A stretch of DNA of 8,389 nucleotides. It comes from Planctomycetes bacterium RIFCSPHIGHO2_12_FULL_52_36. Lineage in GTDB: Bacteria > Planctomycetota > Brocadiia > Brocadiales > Bathyanammoxibiaceae. Position 1 is the stretch's first letter, and each line of letters begins with the position of its first letter. The translations under genes and the position numbers were made by a program. The stretch is taken from the NCBI GenBank assembly GCA_001828545.1, contig MHYW01000043.1, positions 1 through 8,389 on the forward strand, given 5' to 3'. The notes under the pieces were generated by a model. The model was not told the origin of the DNA and searched no databases. It worked only from the letters and a program-made list of their open reading frames with translations. Of this stretch, positions 1 to 6,092 are shown piece by piece.

Positions 1-633
1 GTCAAGGAGGGAAAGCACCTCATCGGGTACGCAGTCTGGCCGTGTGCCTATGGAAAGCCCTATGACGTCTTTATCCTCCAGGGCCTCATTGTATCTGGAC
101 ATCAGCGTCTCAATATCTGCATAGGTGTTGCTGAAGGCCTGAAAGTACACGATAAATTTTTCCGCACCGTAACGCCTCTTCAGGTATTGCTTACCGTTTC
201 TTACCTGTTCCCCGACGGGTTGTAGTGTACCCCTGGCGTTGGGGCTGAAACTCTCATTGGCACAATAAGTACAGCCGCCTGTCCCCTTGTAGCCATCCCT
301 GTTGGGGCAGGTGAAGCCTGCATGTAGGGCTATCTTGTGTACCTTAAAAGGAAAACGCCCCTTGAGATATTGGCTAAAGGAATGATATCTACATCCTTGT
401 TGCCAGGGGTAGTGCCATTTGAGTAGGGGGTCCGCCTGAGCCTGCCCTGCACCGTTCTGGTGCAGGGCCTGCCCTTGAGCGGAGCAAAGGGGCGGATTGG
501 GGGCGGTACTGCCACCCGCACGAGGCGTGTCATCAACCTGCTGGAGTGGCAGGGCTTCGGCCTTGAGCAGTTCGGCTGAATTGGCCACTACCGACAGATT
601 AAGCCGTTTCTCTTTAATGTACTGGGGGGACAT
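1..633 (-). CDS. Radical SAM protein, YhcC/TIGR01212 type (C-terminus beyond window)
   Basis: Partial: 211 codons are visible and the reading frame runs off the left edge. The cluster C109-x11-C121-x2-C124 within GFTCPNRDGYKGTGGCTYC is the [4Fe-4S]/SAM-binding signature of the YhcC-type branch of the radical SAM superfamily. It is followed by YFQAFSNTYADIETL and IGLSIGTRPDCVP, which are also characteristic. The biochemical role of the family is not settled. Family similarity begins only near residue 82 (RYHSFSQYLKGRFPFKVHKI), whereas usual members start about there. Residues 1-81 are an atypical Ala/Gln/Pro-rich extension, partly encoded by a DNA palindrome (431-483). The ATG at 633 is the first start after an in-frame stop near 653, but no convincing ribosome binding site precedes it, and no ATG, GTG or TTG lies just before residue 82. 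The family call is firm; the start is uncertain. Confidence 0.85.
   Translation of the reverse strand, partial: MSPQYIKEKRLNLSVVANSAELLKAEALPLQQVDDTPRAGGSTAPNPPLCSAQGQALHQNGAGQAQADPLLKWHYPWQQGCRYHSFSQYLKGRFPFKVHKIALHAGFTCPNRDGYKGTGGCTYCANESFSPNARGTLQPVGEQVRNGKQYLKRRYGAEKFIVYFQAFSNTYADIETLMSRYNEALEDKDVIGLSIGTRPDCVPDEVLSLLD
431..483. repeat. Imperfect palindrome inside the radical SAM reading frame
   Basis: The core is a perfect inverted repeat: GCCCTGCACC (444-453), a 5-nt loop GTTCT, then GGTGCAGGGC (459-468). Outer arms TCCGC (431-435) and GCGGA (479-483) extend the dyad with a mismatched middle. On the minus strand it encodes residues about 51-68 of the radical SAM frame. It resembles small palindromic elements that can insert in frame, but I cannot name a family. 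Confidence 0.7.
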
Positions 634-645
634 CTCAATGTCGCA

Positions 646-674
646 AACTTAACAGATTCTGTAAGTTGTGTCAA
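646..674 (-). promoter_or_regulatory. Candidate promoter and dyad operator for the radical SAM gene
   Basis: On the minus strand a perfect -35 hexamer TTGACA lies at 674-669. A weak -10 (TAAGTT, 651-646) follows at 17-nt spacing. The spacer contains the dyad AACTTAACAG (646-655), ATT, CTGTAAGTT (659-667), an operator-like arrangement. The implied transcript would start only a few bases before the ATG at 633, so the -10 assignment is weak. The dyad is seen directly; its regulatory role is inference. Confidence 0.35.
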
Positions 675-683
675 TCGGGGGGA

Positions 684-706
684 AGTTACTGCTTACTGTC
701 TGCTAA
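684..706. repeat. Degenerate TACTG/CTGTC intergenic repeat
   Basis: AGTTACTGCTTACTGTCTGC, a low-complexity stretch, overlaps the stop codon of the PagL-like gene. It resembles the stretches at 4120-4207 and, more loosely, 3499-3534, suggesting one family of decaying intergenic repeats. Confidence 0.4.
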
Positions 707-1311
707 CGGTAGAAATCCATACCTATTAGAAACATAAAGCTATCTACACCTTTATTGGGTTTGGCTGTGCCTGCATTAGAGATGTGGTGTATGCGTGTCT
801 GGAGGCTGAAGGCGGTCCTGTCATTTAGCATATATTTGATCCCTGGCCCTCCCTGGGGGGCCCCGTTAAATTTTGACCCCAGTTCCTTTACGTCTAAGTT
901 GGTGTACAAGAAGCCTGCCCCTGCCGAAAAGAAGGGGATAAACCTTGTACCAGTCTCGAAATTGTAGGTGAAGAGGACGTTTAAGCCAGCCTCCACGGCC
1001 CGGCTAGGGGTGAGGAACATACCGAACATGGGTTCTACCTCAAACTCTAATGCCCCCTTGACCTTATCAAAGTCGGCGATGATGAGCCCCCATTTAGGGA
1101 GTAGCTGAAAGTCCGTGATGTGCTCACTTTCGTCGGCCATACCATAACTCCCGCTTATCCCATACTCATGCATCCCCGCCTCAAGGTAGCGGTCTTTCTT
1201 CTTGCCCTCTAAATCCAGCTTCCTTTCGTCCAGCTCCACCTGAGCTATCGCCTGGGTGCATAGGAGGCTGACTACTACGGCAATCAGGATGCTTACGACT
1301 TTATTACGCAT
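703..1311 (-). CDS. Lipid A 3-O-deacylase, PagL-type acyloxyacyl hydrolase
   Basis: This 202-residue protein has an N-terminal signal peptide (MRNKVVSILIAVVVSLLC, likely cleaved after AIA). Alternating hydrophobic segments of an eight-stranded outer-membrane barrel follow. The C-terminal signature RIHHISNAG...PNKGVDSF matches PagL, where His and Ser of the H-x-S motif are catalytic; here these are H176 and S178. The acidic partner, Glu in the characterised Pseudomonas enzyme, aligns by spacing with D190. PagL enzymes remove the 3-position acyl chain of lipid A in the outer membrane. The protein ends in Tyr-Arg, close to the usual terminal aromatic of barrels. I chose the ATG at 1311 because GGGAGG lies just upstream; a GTG at 1347 would add 12 residues ahead of the signal peptide. 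It is on the same strand as the radical SAM gene, 69 bp upstream of it. Confidence 0.8.
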   Translation of the reverse strand: MRNKVVSILIAVVVSLLCTQAIAQVELDERKLDLEGKKKDRYLEAGMHEYGISGSYGMADESEHITDFQLLPKWGLIIADFDKVKGALEFEVEPMFGMFLTPSRAVEAGLNVLFTYNFETGTRFIPFFSAGAGFLYTNLDVKELGSKFNGAPQGGPGIKYMLNDRTAFSLQTRIHHISNAGTAKPNKGVDSFMFLIGMDFYR

Positions 1312-1428
1312 GGGTCCTCCCAGAACGCCTACAAAATAACCAAACACGTAAGCTAAATCAAGACAAAAATAGGGATTGGAGACCTCTGCAAAAGTTTGAG
1401 AGTACCCCTAAATTTCCCCCTCCCTTGA

Positions 1429-1449
1429 GGGGAGGGGGAAGGGGGAGGG
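1429..1449 (+). other. G-quadruplex-prone block (left arm of MITE)
   Basis: On the plus strand four G runs of 4, 5, 5 and 3 are separated by loops A, AA and A, a canonical short-loop G4 pattern. The first runs can alternatively pair with TTCCCCCTCCC (1414-1424) to form a hairpin with a TTGA loop. Confidence 0.6.
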
Positions 1450-1510
1450 TGACTGTCTGACTCAGCTAAGTTGGTATGGGATAAGTATATATGCATCATA
1501 TTGATAATCA

Positions 1511-1530
1511 CCCCCACCCTACCCTCCCCC
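1511..1530 (-). other. G-quadruplex-prone block (right arm of MITE)
   Basis: The plus strand reads CCCCCACCCTACCCTCCCCC, so the minus strand carries four G runs with loops of 1, 2 and 1 nt. CCCTCCCCC (1522-1530) can instead pair with GGGGGAGGG (1536-1544) across a 5-nt loop as a perfect hairpin. It mirrors the left-arm block. Confidence 0.6.
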
Positions 1531-1609
1531 ATCAAGGGGGAGGGAACTAGGTGGTGAAGTCCACAGAAAAATACTTTTGCAGAGGTCTCAGATTGGTGAG
1601 AAAGGGTGC

Positions 1610-1642
1610 TAATCCCTGGCCCCTGACCCCTGGTCCCTACCC
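1610..1642. repeat. Short purine/pyrimidine-skewed tandem repeat
   Basis: The minus strand reads as repeated AGGGGY/AGGGAC/CAGGG units between the MITE and the stop codon of the acetolactate-synthase-like gene. A related stretch in opposite orientation (3459-3492) lies upstream of the same gene. No function can be assigned. Confidence 0.5.
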
Positions 1643-3277
1643 CTACGTCGGGCAGATGAGGTGGCCAAGTTTCTCGGAAAGCCTTAGATTCTCCTCAAAG
1701 TCTATGGGGACGTCTATGAGACATGGGATGTCCTCTTTGAGGGCCTTTTGCAGTATGGGCAGGAGCTCGCCCGGCCTCTCCACCCTGTAGCCCTCCATCC
1801 CAAAGGCCCTGGCGTACTGGACGAAATCAGGGTTCTTAAAGGTGGAGCCAAATTCTACGCCGAACCGGGCCATCTGCTTCCACCTGATTAGCCCATAGCC
1901 GTCATCCCTGAATATGATGGTAGGAAAAGAGGTCCCCAGGCGTCTGGCCGTCTCTAACTCCATACTGGTCATCAAAAAGCCTCCGTCCCCCACGACGGCC
2001 ACCACCTTTTTGTCGGGGTGTATAAGTTTTGCGGCAATAGCGGCCGGCAGACCAAAACCCATCGCGGCGAAACCGAAGGAGATGAGTACGGTTAACGGCT
2101 CCTGTGCCATATAGTTTCTGGCCACCCATATCATGTGGGCCCCTACGTCACTTACCAGTATGTCCTCCCTGCCCAGGACCTTCCTTACGTCTTGAATCAC
2201 CCTTTGAGGTTTAATAGGGAAGCTCTCGTCCGTAGAGTATTCCTTCACCTCCCGAAGGATGTAACTCCTGAGGTTCTTTGTAGGGGTAATGGTCTTCCTC
2301 TTCACCAGGTCTTTAAGGAGGCAGAGGCTTTCCCCGATATTCCCCATAAGCTCTACACTGGGGCAGTAGTGGAAGTCCACCTCGCTGGACACGAAGTCTA
2401 TGTTGATTATCTTTTTATCCCCTCTTGGGTTCCACGCCTCAGGCCCATAGTCAGCAAGGTCGTAACCCACCCCAATAACCAGGTCGGCCCTGTCAAAACC
2501 ACAGTTGGCGTAATCGTGCTGCTGAAGTCCGACAGATAGTAGACACAGTTCCTCCTCGGCAGGTACACAACCCATGGCCATAAACGTATGGGCAACGGGT
2601 ATCTGGGAGTGTTCTACAAATTCCCTCAGGTACTTGGTAGCCCCGCCGCGTATTACCCCGTTACCGGCAAGGATGACGGGATATCTAGCCTCGTTTATCA
2701 GCCTTGCGGCCTCCTTGACGGCCCCCTCGTCGGGGCGAGGATAGGTTATCGCCTGGACCGGGAGGGGCCTCTGGTTCTCAACCTCCTCTTCTGCTACGTC
2801 AGAGGGCAATTCCAGATGACAGGCCCCTGGCTTTTCCACCTGGGCCAGCTTAAAGGCCTTTCTCACCATCTCTGGGATGAGTTCGCCCCGCTCTATCTGG
2901 GCATTCCATTTAGTAATGGGCCTCAGGTGGCTGACTACGTCTATAATCTGTTTGGATTCCTTGTGGGTCTTCCTTCGGTCTGCCTGGCCAGTGAGGGCCA
3001 CAAGGGGGGCATGGTCCAGGTTGGCATCTGCAATCCCAGTGGTAAGGTTGGTGGCCCCTGGGCCCAAAGTGGCCAGGCAGACGCCCGGCTTACCCGTAAG
3101 CCTCCCCACCACACCGGCCATGTAGGCCGCCCCCTGTTCATGTCTGGTGGTAACGTACTTTATCCTGGAGGTCCTCAGGGAGTCAAGCACGTCCATCACC
3201 TCCTCCCCGGACACCCCGAAGACAAATTGTACCCCCTCATGCTCCAAACATCTAACCAACAGTTCCGAAGCCTTCAT
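1643..3277 (-). CDS. Acetolactate synthase large-subunit-like ThDP enzyme (AlsS/IlvB family)
   Basis: Full length, 544 residues. The N-terminal ThDP pyrimidine-binding domain has GVSGEEVMDVLDSL (21-34), RHEQGAAYMA with catalytic Glu47, and TLGPGATNLTTGIADA. A central domain follows at about 190-320. The C-terminal ThDP-diphosphate/Mg domain begins its binding motif at GDG 430-432 and runs to FRDDGYG at 456-462. The family condenses two pyruvates to acetolactate. The end (NPDFVQYARAFG..VDVPIDFEEN-like pattern) resembles the FAD-independent catabolic AlsS branch more than biosynthetic IlvB. In the GDG...NN motif the usual first Asn is Arg457 and the second Asp458, so substrate and metal details could differ. 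No IlvN/IlvH subunit is adjacent, but a divergent tandem ACT protein lies upstream. GGAGGAG precedes the ATG by 7 nt, fixing the start. A related carboligase or decarboxylase is the alternative. Confidence 0.85.
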   Translation of the reverse strand: MKASELLVRCLEHEGVQFVFGVSGEEVMDVLDSLRTSRIKYVTTRHEQGAAYMAGVVGRLTGKPGVCLATLGPGATNLTTGIADANLDHAPLVALTGQADRRKTHKESKQIIDVVSHLRPITKWNAQIERGELIPEMVRKAFKLAQVEKPGACHLELPSDVAEEEVENQRPLPVQAITYPRPDEGAVKEAARLINEARYPVILAGNGVIRGGATKYLREFVEHSQIPVAHTFMAMGCVPAEEELCLLSVGLQQHDYANCGFDRADLVIGVGYDLADYGPEAWNPRGDKKIINIDFVSSEVDFHYCPSVELMGNIGESLCLLKDLVKRKTITPTKNLRSYILREVKEYSTDESFPIKPQRVIQDVRKVLGREDILVSDVGAHMIWVARNYMAQEPLTVLISFGFAAMGFGLPAAIAAKLIHPDKKVVAVVGDGGFLMTSMELETARRLGTSFPTIIFRDDGYGLIRWKQMARFGVEFGSTFKNPDFVQYARAFGMEGYRVERPGELLPILQKALKEDIPCLIDVPIDFEENLRLSEKLGHLICPT

Positions 3278-3498
3278 CTTGGGTCTCCTCCAGCTAGTAG
3301 GCGGTAGACAGGACTAAAAATGCCAAATTGGGAATTTGGATTTTGGACTTCATTTGTCATCTGGATTTCTGCTTACCGCCTGGTGTCTTCTCAAGATACC
3401 TCTGAAAGTGGGATAGGTCAAGGGAGAATTTCCTGGGCCTGTGGAGTATATAAACAGGGATTAGGGGCCAGAGAGCAGGGACTAGGGGCTAAAGACAA

Positions 3499-3534
3499 GA
3501 ATTAAGAATTCAGAAGTCAGAATTCAGTAGTCAG
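3499..3534. repeat. AATTCAG(A/T)AGTCAG direct repeat
   Basis: Two adjacent 14-nt units, AATTCAGAAGTCAG and AATTCAGTAGTCAG, differ at one base and are preceded by a partial AATTAAG unit. It is a short tandem array in non-coding DNA. Confidence 0.65.
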
Positions 3535-3553
3535 GATAAAGAACGGTCGCCCT

Positions 3554-3570
3554 ATCCGCCTGAGGCGGAT
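3554..3570. repeat. Perfect 17-bp dyad ATCCGCCT-G-AGGCGGAT
   Basis: Both 8-bp arms pair perfectly around a single central G. The ATCCGCCT half also occurs at 7489 and, inverted, at 8263-8270, so it may be a dispersed REP-type palindrome rather than a dedicated operator. Confidence 0.65.
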
Positions 3571-3620
3571 TACCCATCTTTATAGCAAATACAGACCCTG
3601 TCCATCTATTGTTTGGCGTA

Positions 3621-3649
3621 TTGACGCAAAAGGCAAATTCTAGTAAAGT
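3621..3649 (+). promoter_or_regulatory. Candidate sigma-70-type promoter of the ACT-domain gene
   Basis: TTGACG (3621-3626), then exactly 17 nt, then TAAAGT (3644-3649). The -35 matches 5 of 6 and the -10 matches 4 of 6 consensus positions. The ribosome binding site at 3670 and ATG at 3687 follow at a sensible distance. Confidence 0.55.
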
Positions 3650-3686
3650 TACTGCTTCAGATTTTTGTAAAGGAGGTAGTCGTACT

Positions 3687-4118
3687 ATGGAGGGTTCCCC
3701 CAGTTTCCTCTTTGAAAAACAGCTTACTGTGGTATTAGAAAACCATCCAGGCACCCTGGCCGATGTGTGTAGCTGTCTGGCAGTGAAGGAGATTAATATC
3801 CTGGCCCTTTCCATAGCTGAGATGATTGATACTGGCGAACTCAGGATAGTAGTCAATAATGCCAGGAGGGCCAAGGCCCTGCTGGAGGAGTGTGGCTTTG
3901 ACGTCCTGGAATCGGAGGTGCTGGTGGTGGAGATGACCAATGAGCCAGGGGTAATGGCCCAGATAGCCAGGCGACTGGCTAAAGGGAGAGTTAATATTGA
4001 GTATGCCTATTGCAGTGCCTCTAAAGAGGGCAACAGGGTCTTAGGCGTCCTGAAGGTCTCTGATGCCTCCAAGGCCCTGGACCTCCTGGCTGATTATGAG
4101 AAATGGGGAGAGTCGTGA
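3687..4118 (+). CDS. Tandem ACT-domain protein, probable amino-acid-binding regulator
   Basis: 143 residues forming two ACT domains and little else. Domain 1 spans about 10-72, with the ligand-loop pattern ENHPGTLADVCSCLA (18-32). Domain 2 spans about 78-135, with TNEPGVMAQIARRLAKGRVNIEY (84-106). The PG turn followed by a helix in each is where ACT domains usually bind small ligands, commonly amino acids. Stand-alone double ACT proteins are generally regulatory. Its position divergent from the acetolactate-synthase-like gene suggests, without proving, that it senses a branched-chain amino acid or regulates that enzyme. AAAGGAGG sits 10 nt before the ATG at 3687, so I prefer this start over an upstream one at 3609. 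Its end overlaps the next gene, indicating co-transcription. Confidence 0.8.
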   Translation: MEGSPSFLFEKQLTVVLENHPGTLADVCSCLAVKEINILALSIAEMIDTGELRIVVNNARRAKALLEECGFDVLESEVLVVEMTNEPGVMAQIARRLAKGRVNIEYAYCSASKEGNRVLGVLKVSDASKALDLLADYEKWGES

Positions 4119-5329
4119 AAGTAGTAGACAGTAGAAGATTTTTTCCCCTAACTACTATCTGCTGTCTAATAGCTACTGGCTACTTACTACTAGCTACTGG
4201 CTACTTATCAGCCGCCACCCAGTGTGACCTGGAATGGCAGACCCCCAGGGAGGTTGCCTACCAGGGACTAAACTACGTGGCGTGGTTTTACGAAATAAAA
4301 AATAATACGGACCAGGACATTACTGTCCCCGTGGAGGTCTTCCTGGCCACGGATACGGGGGGAAGACATATAGACCGCTATAATCCTGGTGTGGAGAAGA
4401 TCCTCGTGGGTGAGGAAGGCGGCTATAAACATGCCCTGTCCATGGGAGGTCAATTTGCCCCTCACGAGAAAAAGAAGGCCATCGCCTATTTTGAGGACGT
4501 GGATAAGAACGCCAGGGAACTCTACGTATACGTTACGGGGTTATCCCACTTCTTTTTCTGGCGGTGGAGGCTGGTAGATTATTCCTACAGGATTGTCTAT
4601 GAAAGGGCAGACCCTGCCACGGGTGGATGGAATCTGGTAGAACACGGTTTCAGCAAGGACGCCACCCATAAAGACTATCCGTTCGGGACAGATACCCCGC
4701 CTTCGGGACCTCCCTCTCGTTATACTAAGGAACTTGTACCTGAGAGTACCTTTATTTACAAGGCGCCAGGCGGCGGGGCCGCTCCCGAAAAAGGCCCCCA
4801 GGGACAGAGGCGTAAGGACGTGGAGGATTTTGTCTCCGTCTGGGATGCCACCTTTAGTGCCGACAAGATAAGGTCCTCCAGGAAGGCCATAGAGTTGTGG
4901 GAGGCCGTTACAGACCGTTCATCGTATAAGGAACTGGACATGGAGTCTCCCGAAAGGGTGTACACCTGGGAAGAGGCCTGGGAGAGTAACGACAAACTCC
5001 TGGAGAAGAATCACGCCCTCGTCCTTGGGGAACCATTCCTTGACCCGCACGAGGCCCTGTGGCAGACCTCTAAGGTAGATGGCTACCAGGAATTAAGAGA
5101 CGGTGTCCTCCTGATATATACTAGATACGTCAGGTACTACGGGAAAGAATACCACTACGGTCTCGCAGTCTTCAAGATAAAGAACACACTGCCTTATACA
5201 AGGATACCCAGTTGGAGACAATACCCTTATGTATCCAAGTGGAAGATAGTAGACTATCGCTGGAAGCACATCACCAAGCCCAACTGGAACCAGGAGGTCT
5301 TCTCTGGCTATCCGAAGGTAACCTGGTAA
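4103..5329 (+). CDS. Exported protein of unknown function
   Basis: I do not recognise this 408-residue protein. It starts with a signal peptide: basic VDSRR, a hydrophobic core LTTICCLIATGYLLLATGYL, and a likely cleavage after SAA at residue 38. The mature part is rich in Trp, Tyr and charged residues and has no further membrane segment. The region YVAWFYEIKNNTDQDITVPVEV looks like a beta-sandwich edge. Two similar phrases, WRLVDYSYRIVY (about 155) and WKIVDYRWKHI (near the C-terminus), may mark internal duplication. The stretch 220-245 (PGGGAAPEKGPQGQRRK) looks like a linker between two domains. The ATG at 4103 overlaps the ACT gene by 16 bp; a GTG at 4115 in a GTGA overlap, preceded by GGGGAGAG, is an equally credible start and would couple translation. 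It is probably a periplasmic or envelope protein. Confidence 0.75.
   Translation: MGRVVKVVDSRRFFPLTTICCLIATGYLLLATGYLSAATQCDLEWQTPREVAYQGLNYVAWFYEIKNNTDQDITVPVEVFLATDTGGRHIDRYNPGVEKILVGEEGGYKHALSMGGQFAPHEKKKAIAYFEDVDKNARELYVYVTGLSHFFFWRWRLVDYSYRIVYERADPATGGWNLVEHGFSKDATHKDYPFGTDTPPSGPPSRYTKELVPESTFIYKAPGGGAAPEKGPQGQRRKDVEDFVSVWDATFSADKIRSSRKAIELWEAVTDRSSYKELDMESPERVYTWEEAWESNDKLLEKNHALVLGEPFLDPHEALWQTSKVDGYQELRDGVLLIYTRYVRYYGKEYHYGLAVFKIKNTLPYTRIPSWRQYPYVSKWKIVDYRWKHITKPNWNQEVFSGYPKVTW
4170..4207 (+). repeat. 21-bp-period tandem repeat encoding a signal-peptide core
   Basis: TAGCTACTGGCTACTTA occurs identically at 4170-4186 and 4191-4207. The period of 21 nt is seven codons, encoding LIATGYL then LLATGYL, the hydrophobic core of the exported protein. 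Related GTAGTAGACAGTAG and CTACTATCTGCTGTCT stretches flank it at 4120-4169. Confidence 0.8.
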
Positions 5330-5378
5330 GGGGCTGGGGATAACAAAGACTTGGGGGCAAGGCAGTTAAAGACAACAG

Positions 5379-5786
5379 GTGCCAGTTGTGAATAGCAAAA
5401 GGTTAATACTTCTAACTGTATGCATTGCCAGCATGGTGTTGAGTCATTCTTGTGCAAAGCAGGTCAGAGAATATGGCGAACCTGATAATGCTATTGAGGT
5501 CAAGGCTGGCGAGGACTTTGTAATCACGCTTGAGTCCAACAGGACGACCGGCTACGGGTGGCAACTTGCCAGACCACTGGATGTAGCCGTACTTGAGCTT
5601 GTAGGCTCAGAATATACGCCAGGCGAAGGCAAGCTAATCGGTTCAGGCGGGAGGGAGACATGGACTTTCAGGGCTGTCGGCGCAGGAAAGACACTGATAG
5701 CCTTTAAATACATACGCCCCTGGGAGAAAGACGCCCCCCCTGCAAGGGAGGCAAGCTTTACTGTCATTGTCAGCCAAAGGAGTTAG
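5379..5786 (+). CDS. Chagasin-like cysteine protease inhibitor (MEROPS I42)
   Basis: A 135-residue exported protein showing the three conserved inhibitor loops of the I42 family in order: NRTTGYGW (54-61, corresponding to NPTTGY), GSGGRETW (88-95, the GxGG loop) and RPWEKD (113-118, RPW). In characterised members these loops enter the active site of papain-like cysteine peptidases. The N-terminus SKRLILLTVCIASMVLSHSC is a signal peptide. Cys25 preceded by Ser could be a lipidation site, but the lipobox is not canonical (His at -2). The GTG at 5379 gives the length stated; a GTG at 5388 (MNSKRL...) gives a more typical signal peptide, and neither has a strong ribosome binding site. It lies 49 bp after the exported protein, so it may share that transcript. 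No papain-like target is in the window. Confidence 0.85.
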   Translation: MPVVNSKRLILLTVCIASMVLSHSCAKQVREYGEPDNAIEVKAGEDFVITLESNRTTGYGWQLARPLDVAVLELVGSEYTPGEGKLIGSGGRETWTFRAVGAGKTLIAFKYIRPWEKDAPPAREASFTVIVSQRS

Positions 5787-5830
5787 TAGATAATTGTCTC
5801 TGCTTCTGCCTCCTGAGATAGATTCCCCGT

Positions 5831-5859
5831 TTGACTCGTACACATAAATCTGCTATATT
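5831..5859 (+). promoter_or_regulatory. Strong promoter of vapBC
   Basis: TTGACT (5831-5836), 17 nt, TATATT (5854-5859), each hexamer 5 of 6 to consensus. TG one base before the -10 (TGC-TATATT) makes it an extended -10 promoter. It sits 33 bp before the antitoxin ATG. Confidence 0.8.
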
Positions 5860-5866
5860 TTGTGTA
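5839..5866. promoter_or_regulatory. Candidate VapB operator overlapping the -10
   Basis: Inverted arms TACACA (5839-5844) and TGTGTA (5861-5866) flank the -10 hexamer. VapBC complexes usually repress their own promoter by ribbon-helix-helix or similar contacts with dyads at this position. The dyad is seen; binding is inferred. Confidence 0.5.
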
Positions 5867-5891
5867 TAAGATGGAAGGAGGTTAGTTGGTT

Positions 5892-6092
5892 ATGTTAAGG
5901 ACCAATATTGAACTTGATGAAAAACTTGTGGATGAGGCAATGAGGCTTACCCATAAGAAGACAAAAAAGGAGCTCGTAAATCACGCCCTTGAGGAGCTCG
6001 TTCACAAGATAAAGAGGAAGAAAATCCTTGACCTGGAGGGTAGAGTGGAATGGACTGGCAACTTAGGTGAAATGAGGAAAAGCAGGGTATGA
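5892..6092 (+). CDS. vapB: VapB-type antitoxin
   Basis: A 66-residue antitoxin of the VapB family whose N-terminus, MLRTNIELDEKLVDEAMRLT, is the ribbon-helix-helix DNA-binding part. A helical stretch KKTKKELVNHALEELV follows. The C-terminal tail (about 45-66, DLEGRVEWTGNLGEM) is the part that in this family wraps and blocks the PIN toxin. I chose the ATG at 5892, 10 nt after AAGGAGG (5875-5881), because family members begin M-x-RTNI; an in-frame TTG at 5886 would add two residues. Its stop overlaps the toxin start as ATGA, the standard coupling for this system. Confidence 0.88.
   Translation: MLRTNIELDEKLVDEAMRLTHKKTKKELVNHALEELVHKIKRKKILDLEGRVEWTGNLGEMRKSRV

Larger units (their letters stand above)
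1379..1590. mobile_element. MITE-like non-autonomous element
   Basis: A perfect 17-bp inverted repeat bounds the element: GAGACCTCTGCAAAAGT (1379-1395) and its complement ACTTTTGCAGAGGTCTC (1573-1589). Sub-terminal C/G-rich arms (about 1413-1452 and 1509-1549) are also roughly inverted copies, each folding into its own hairpin. GATTGG occurs immediately outside on both sides (1374-1379 and 1591-1596) and may be a target-site duplication, although it shares a base with the left terminus and leaves one extra base at the right. About 210 bp with no credible gene is typical of a MITE. It fills most of the interval between the PagL-like gene and the 3' end of the acetolactate-synthase-like gene. 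I cannot name the parental insertion sequence. Confidence 0.75.
3278..3686. other. 409-bp divergent intergenic region: repeats and promoter elements
   Basis: This non-coding gap separates the divergent ThDP-enzyme and ACT genes. From left to right it holds a 7-bp inverted repeat CCAAATT-GGG-AATTTGG (3323-3339), a GGGATTAGGGGCC-type stretch (3459-3492), two AATTCAG-AGTCAG units (3505-3534), a perfect dyad (3554-3570), and a promoter-like pair upstream of the ACT gene. I see no convincing gene and no clear promoter for the minus-strand enzyme. Confidence 0.6.

Noticed and set aside
330..536. 68-codon minus-strand open frame
   Set aside because: It overlaps the radical SAM frame in another phase; the radical SAM frame has clear family motifs, although an old frameshift near here cannot be excluded.
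2588..3307. 239-codon open frame on the plus strand opposite the acetolactate-synthase-like gene
   Set aside because: It is antisense to a well-supported conserved gene, and its translation has no recognisable motif; GC-rich DNA commonly leaves such frames open.
3278..3420. Leader attenuator or T-box upstream of the acetolactate-synthase-like gene
   Set aside because: No leader peptide with branched-chain codons, T-box motif or terminator with a U tract was found; only a short dyad is present.
3459..3534. CRISPR-like short repeats
   Set aside because: Units are adjacent, degenerate and without spacers of regular length; they are simple tandem repeats.
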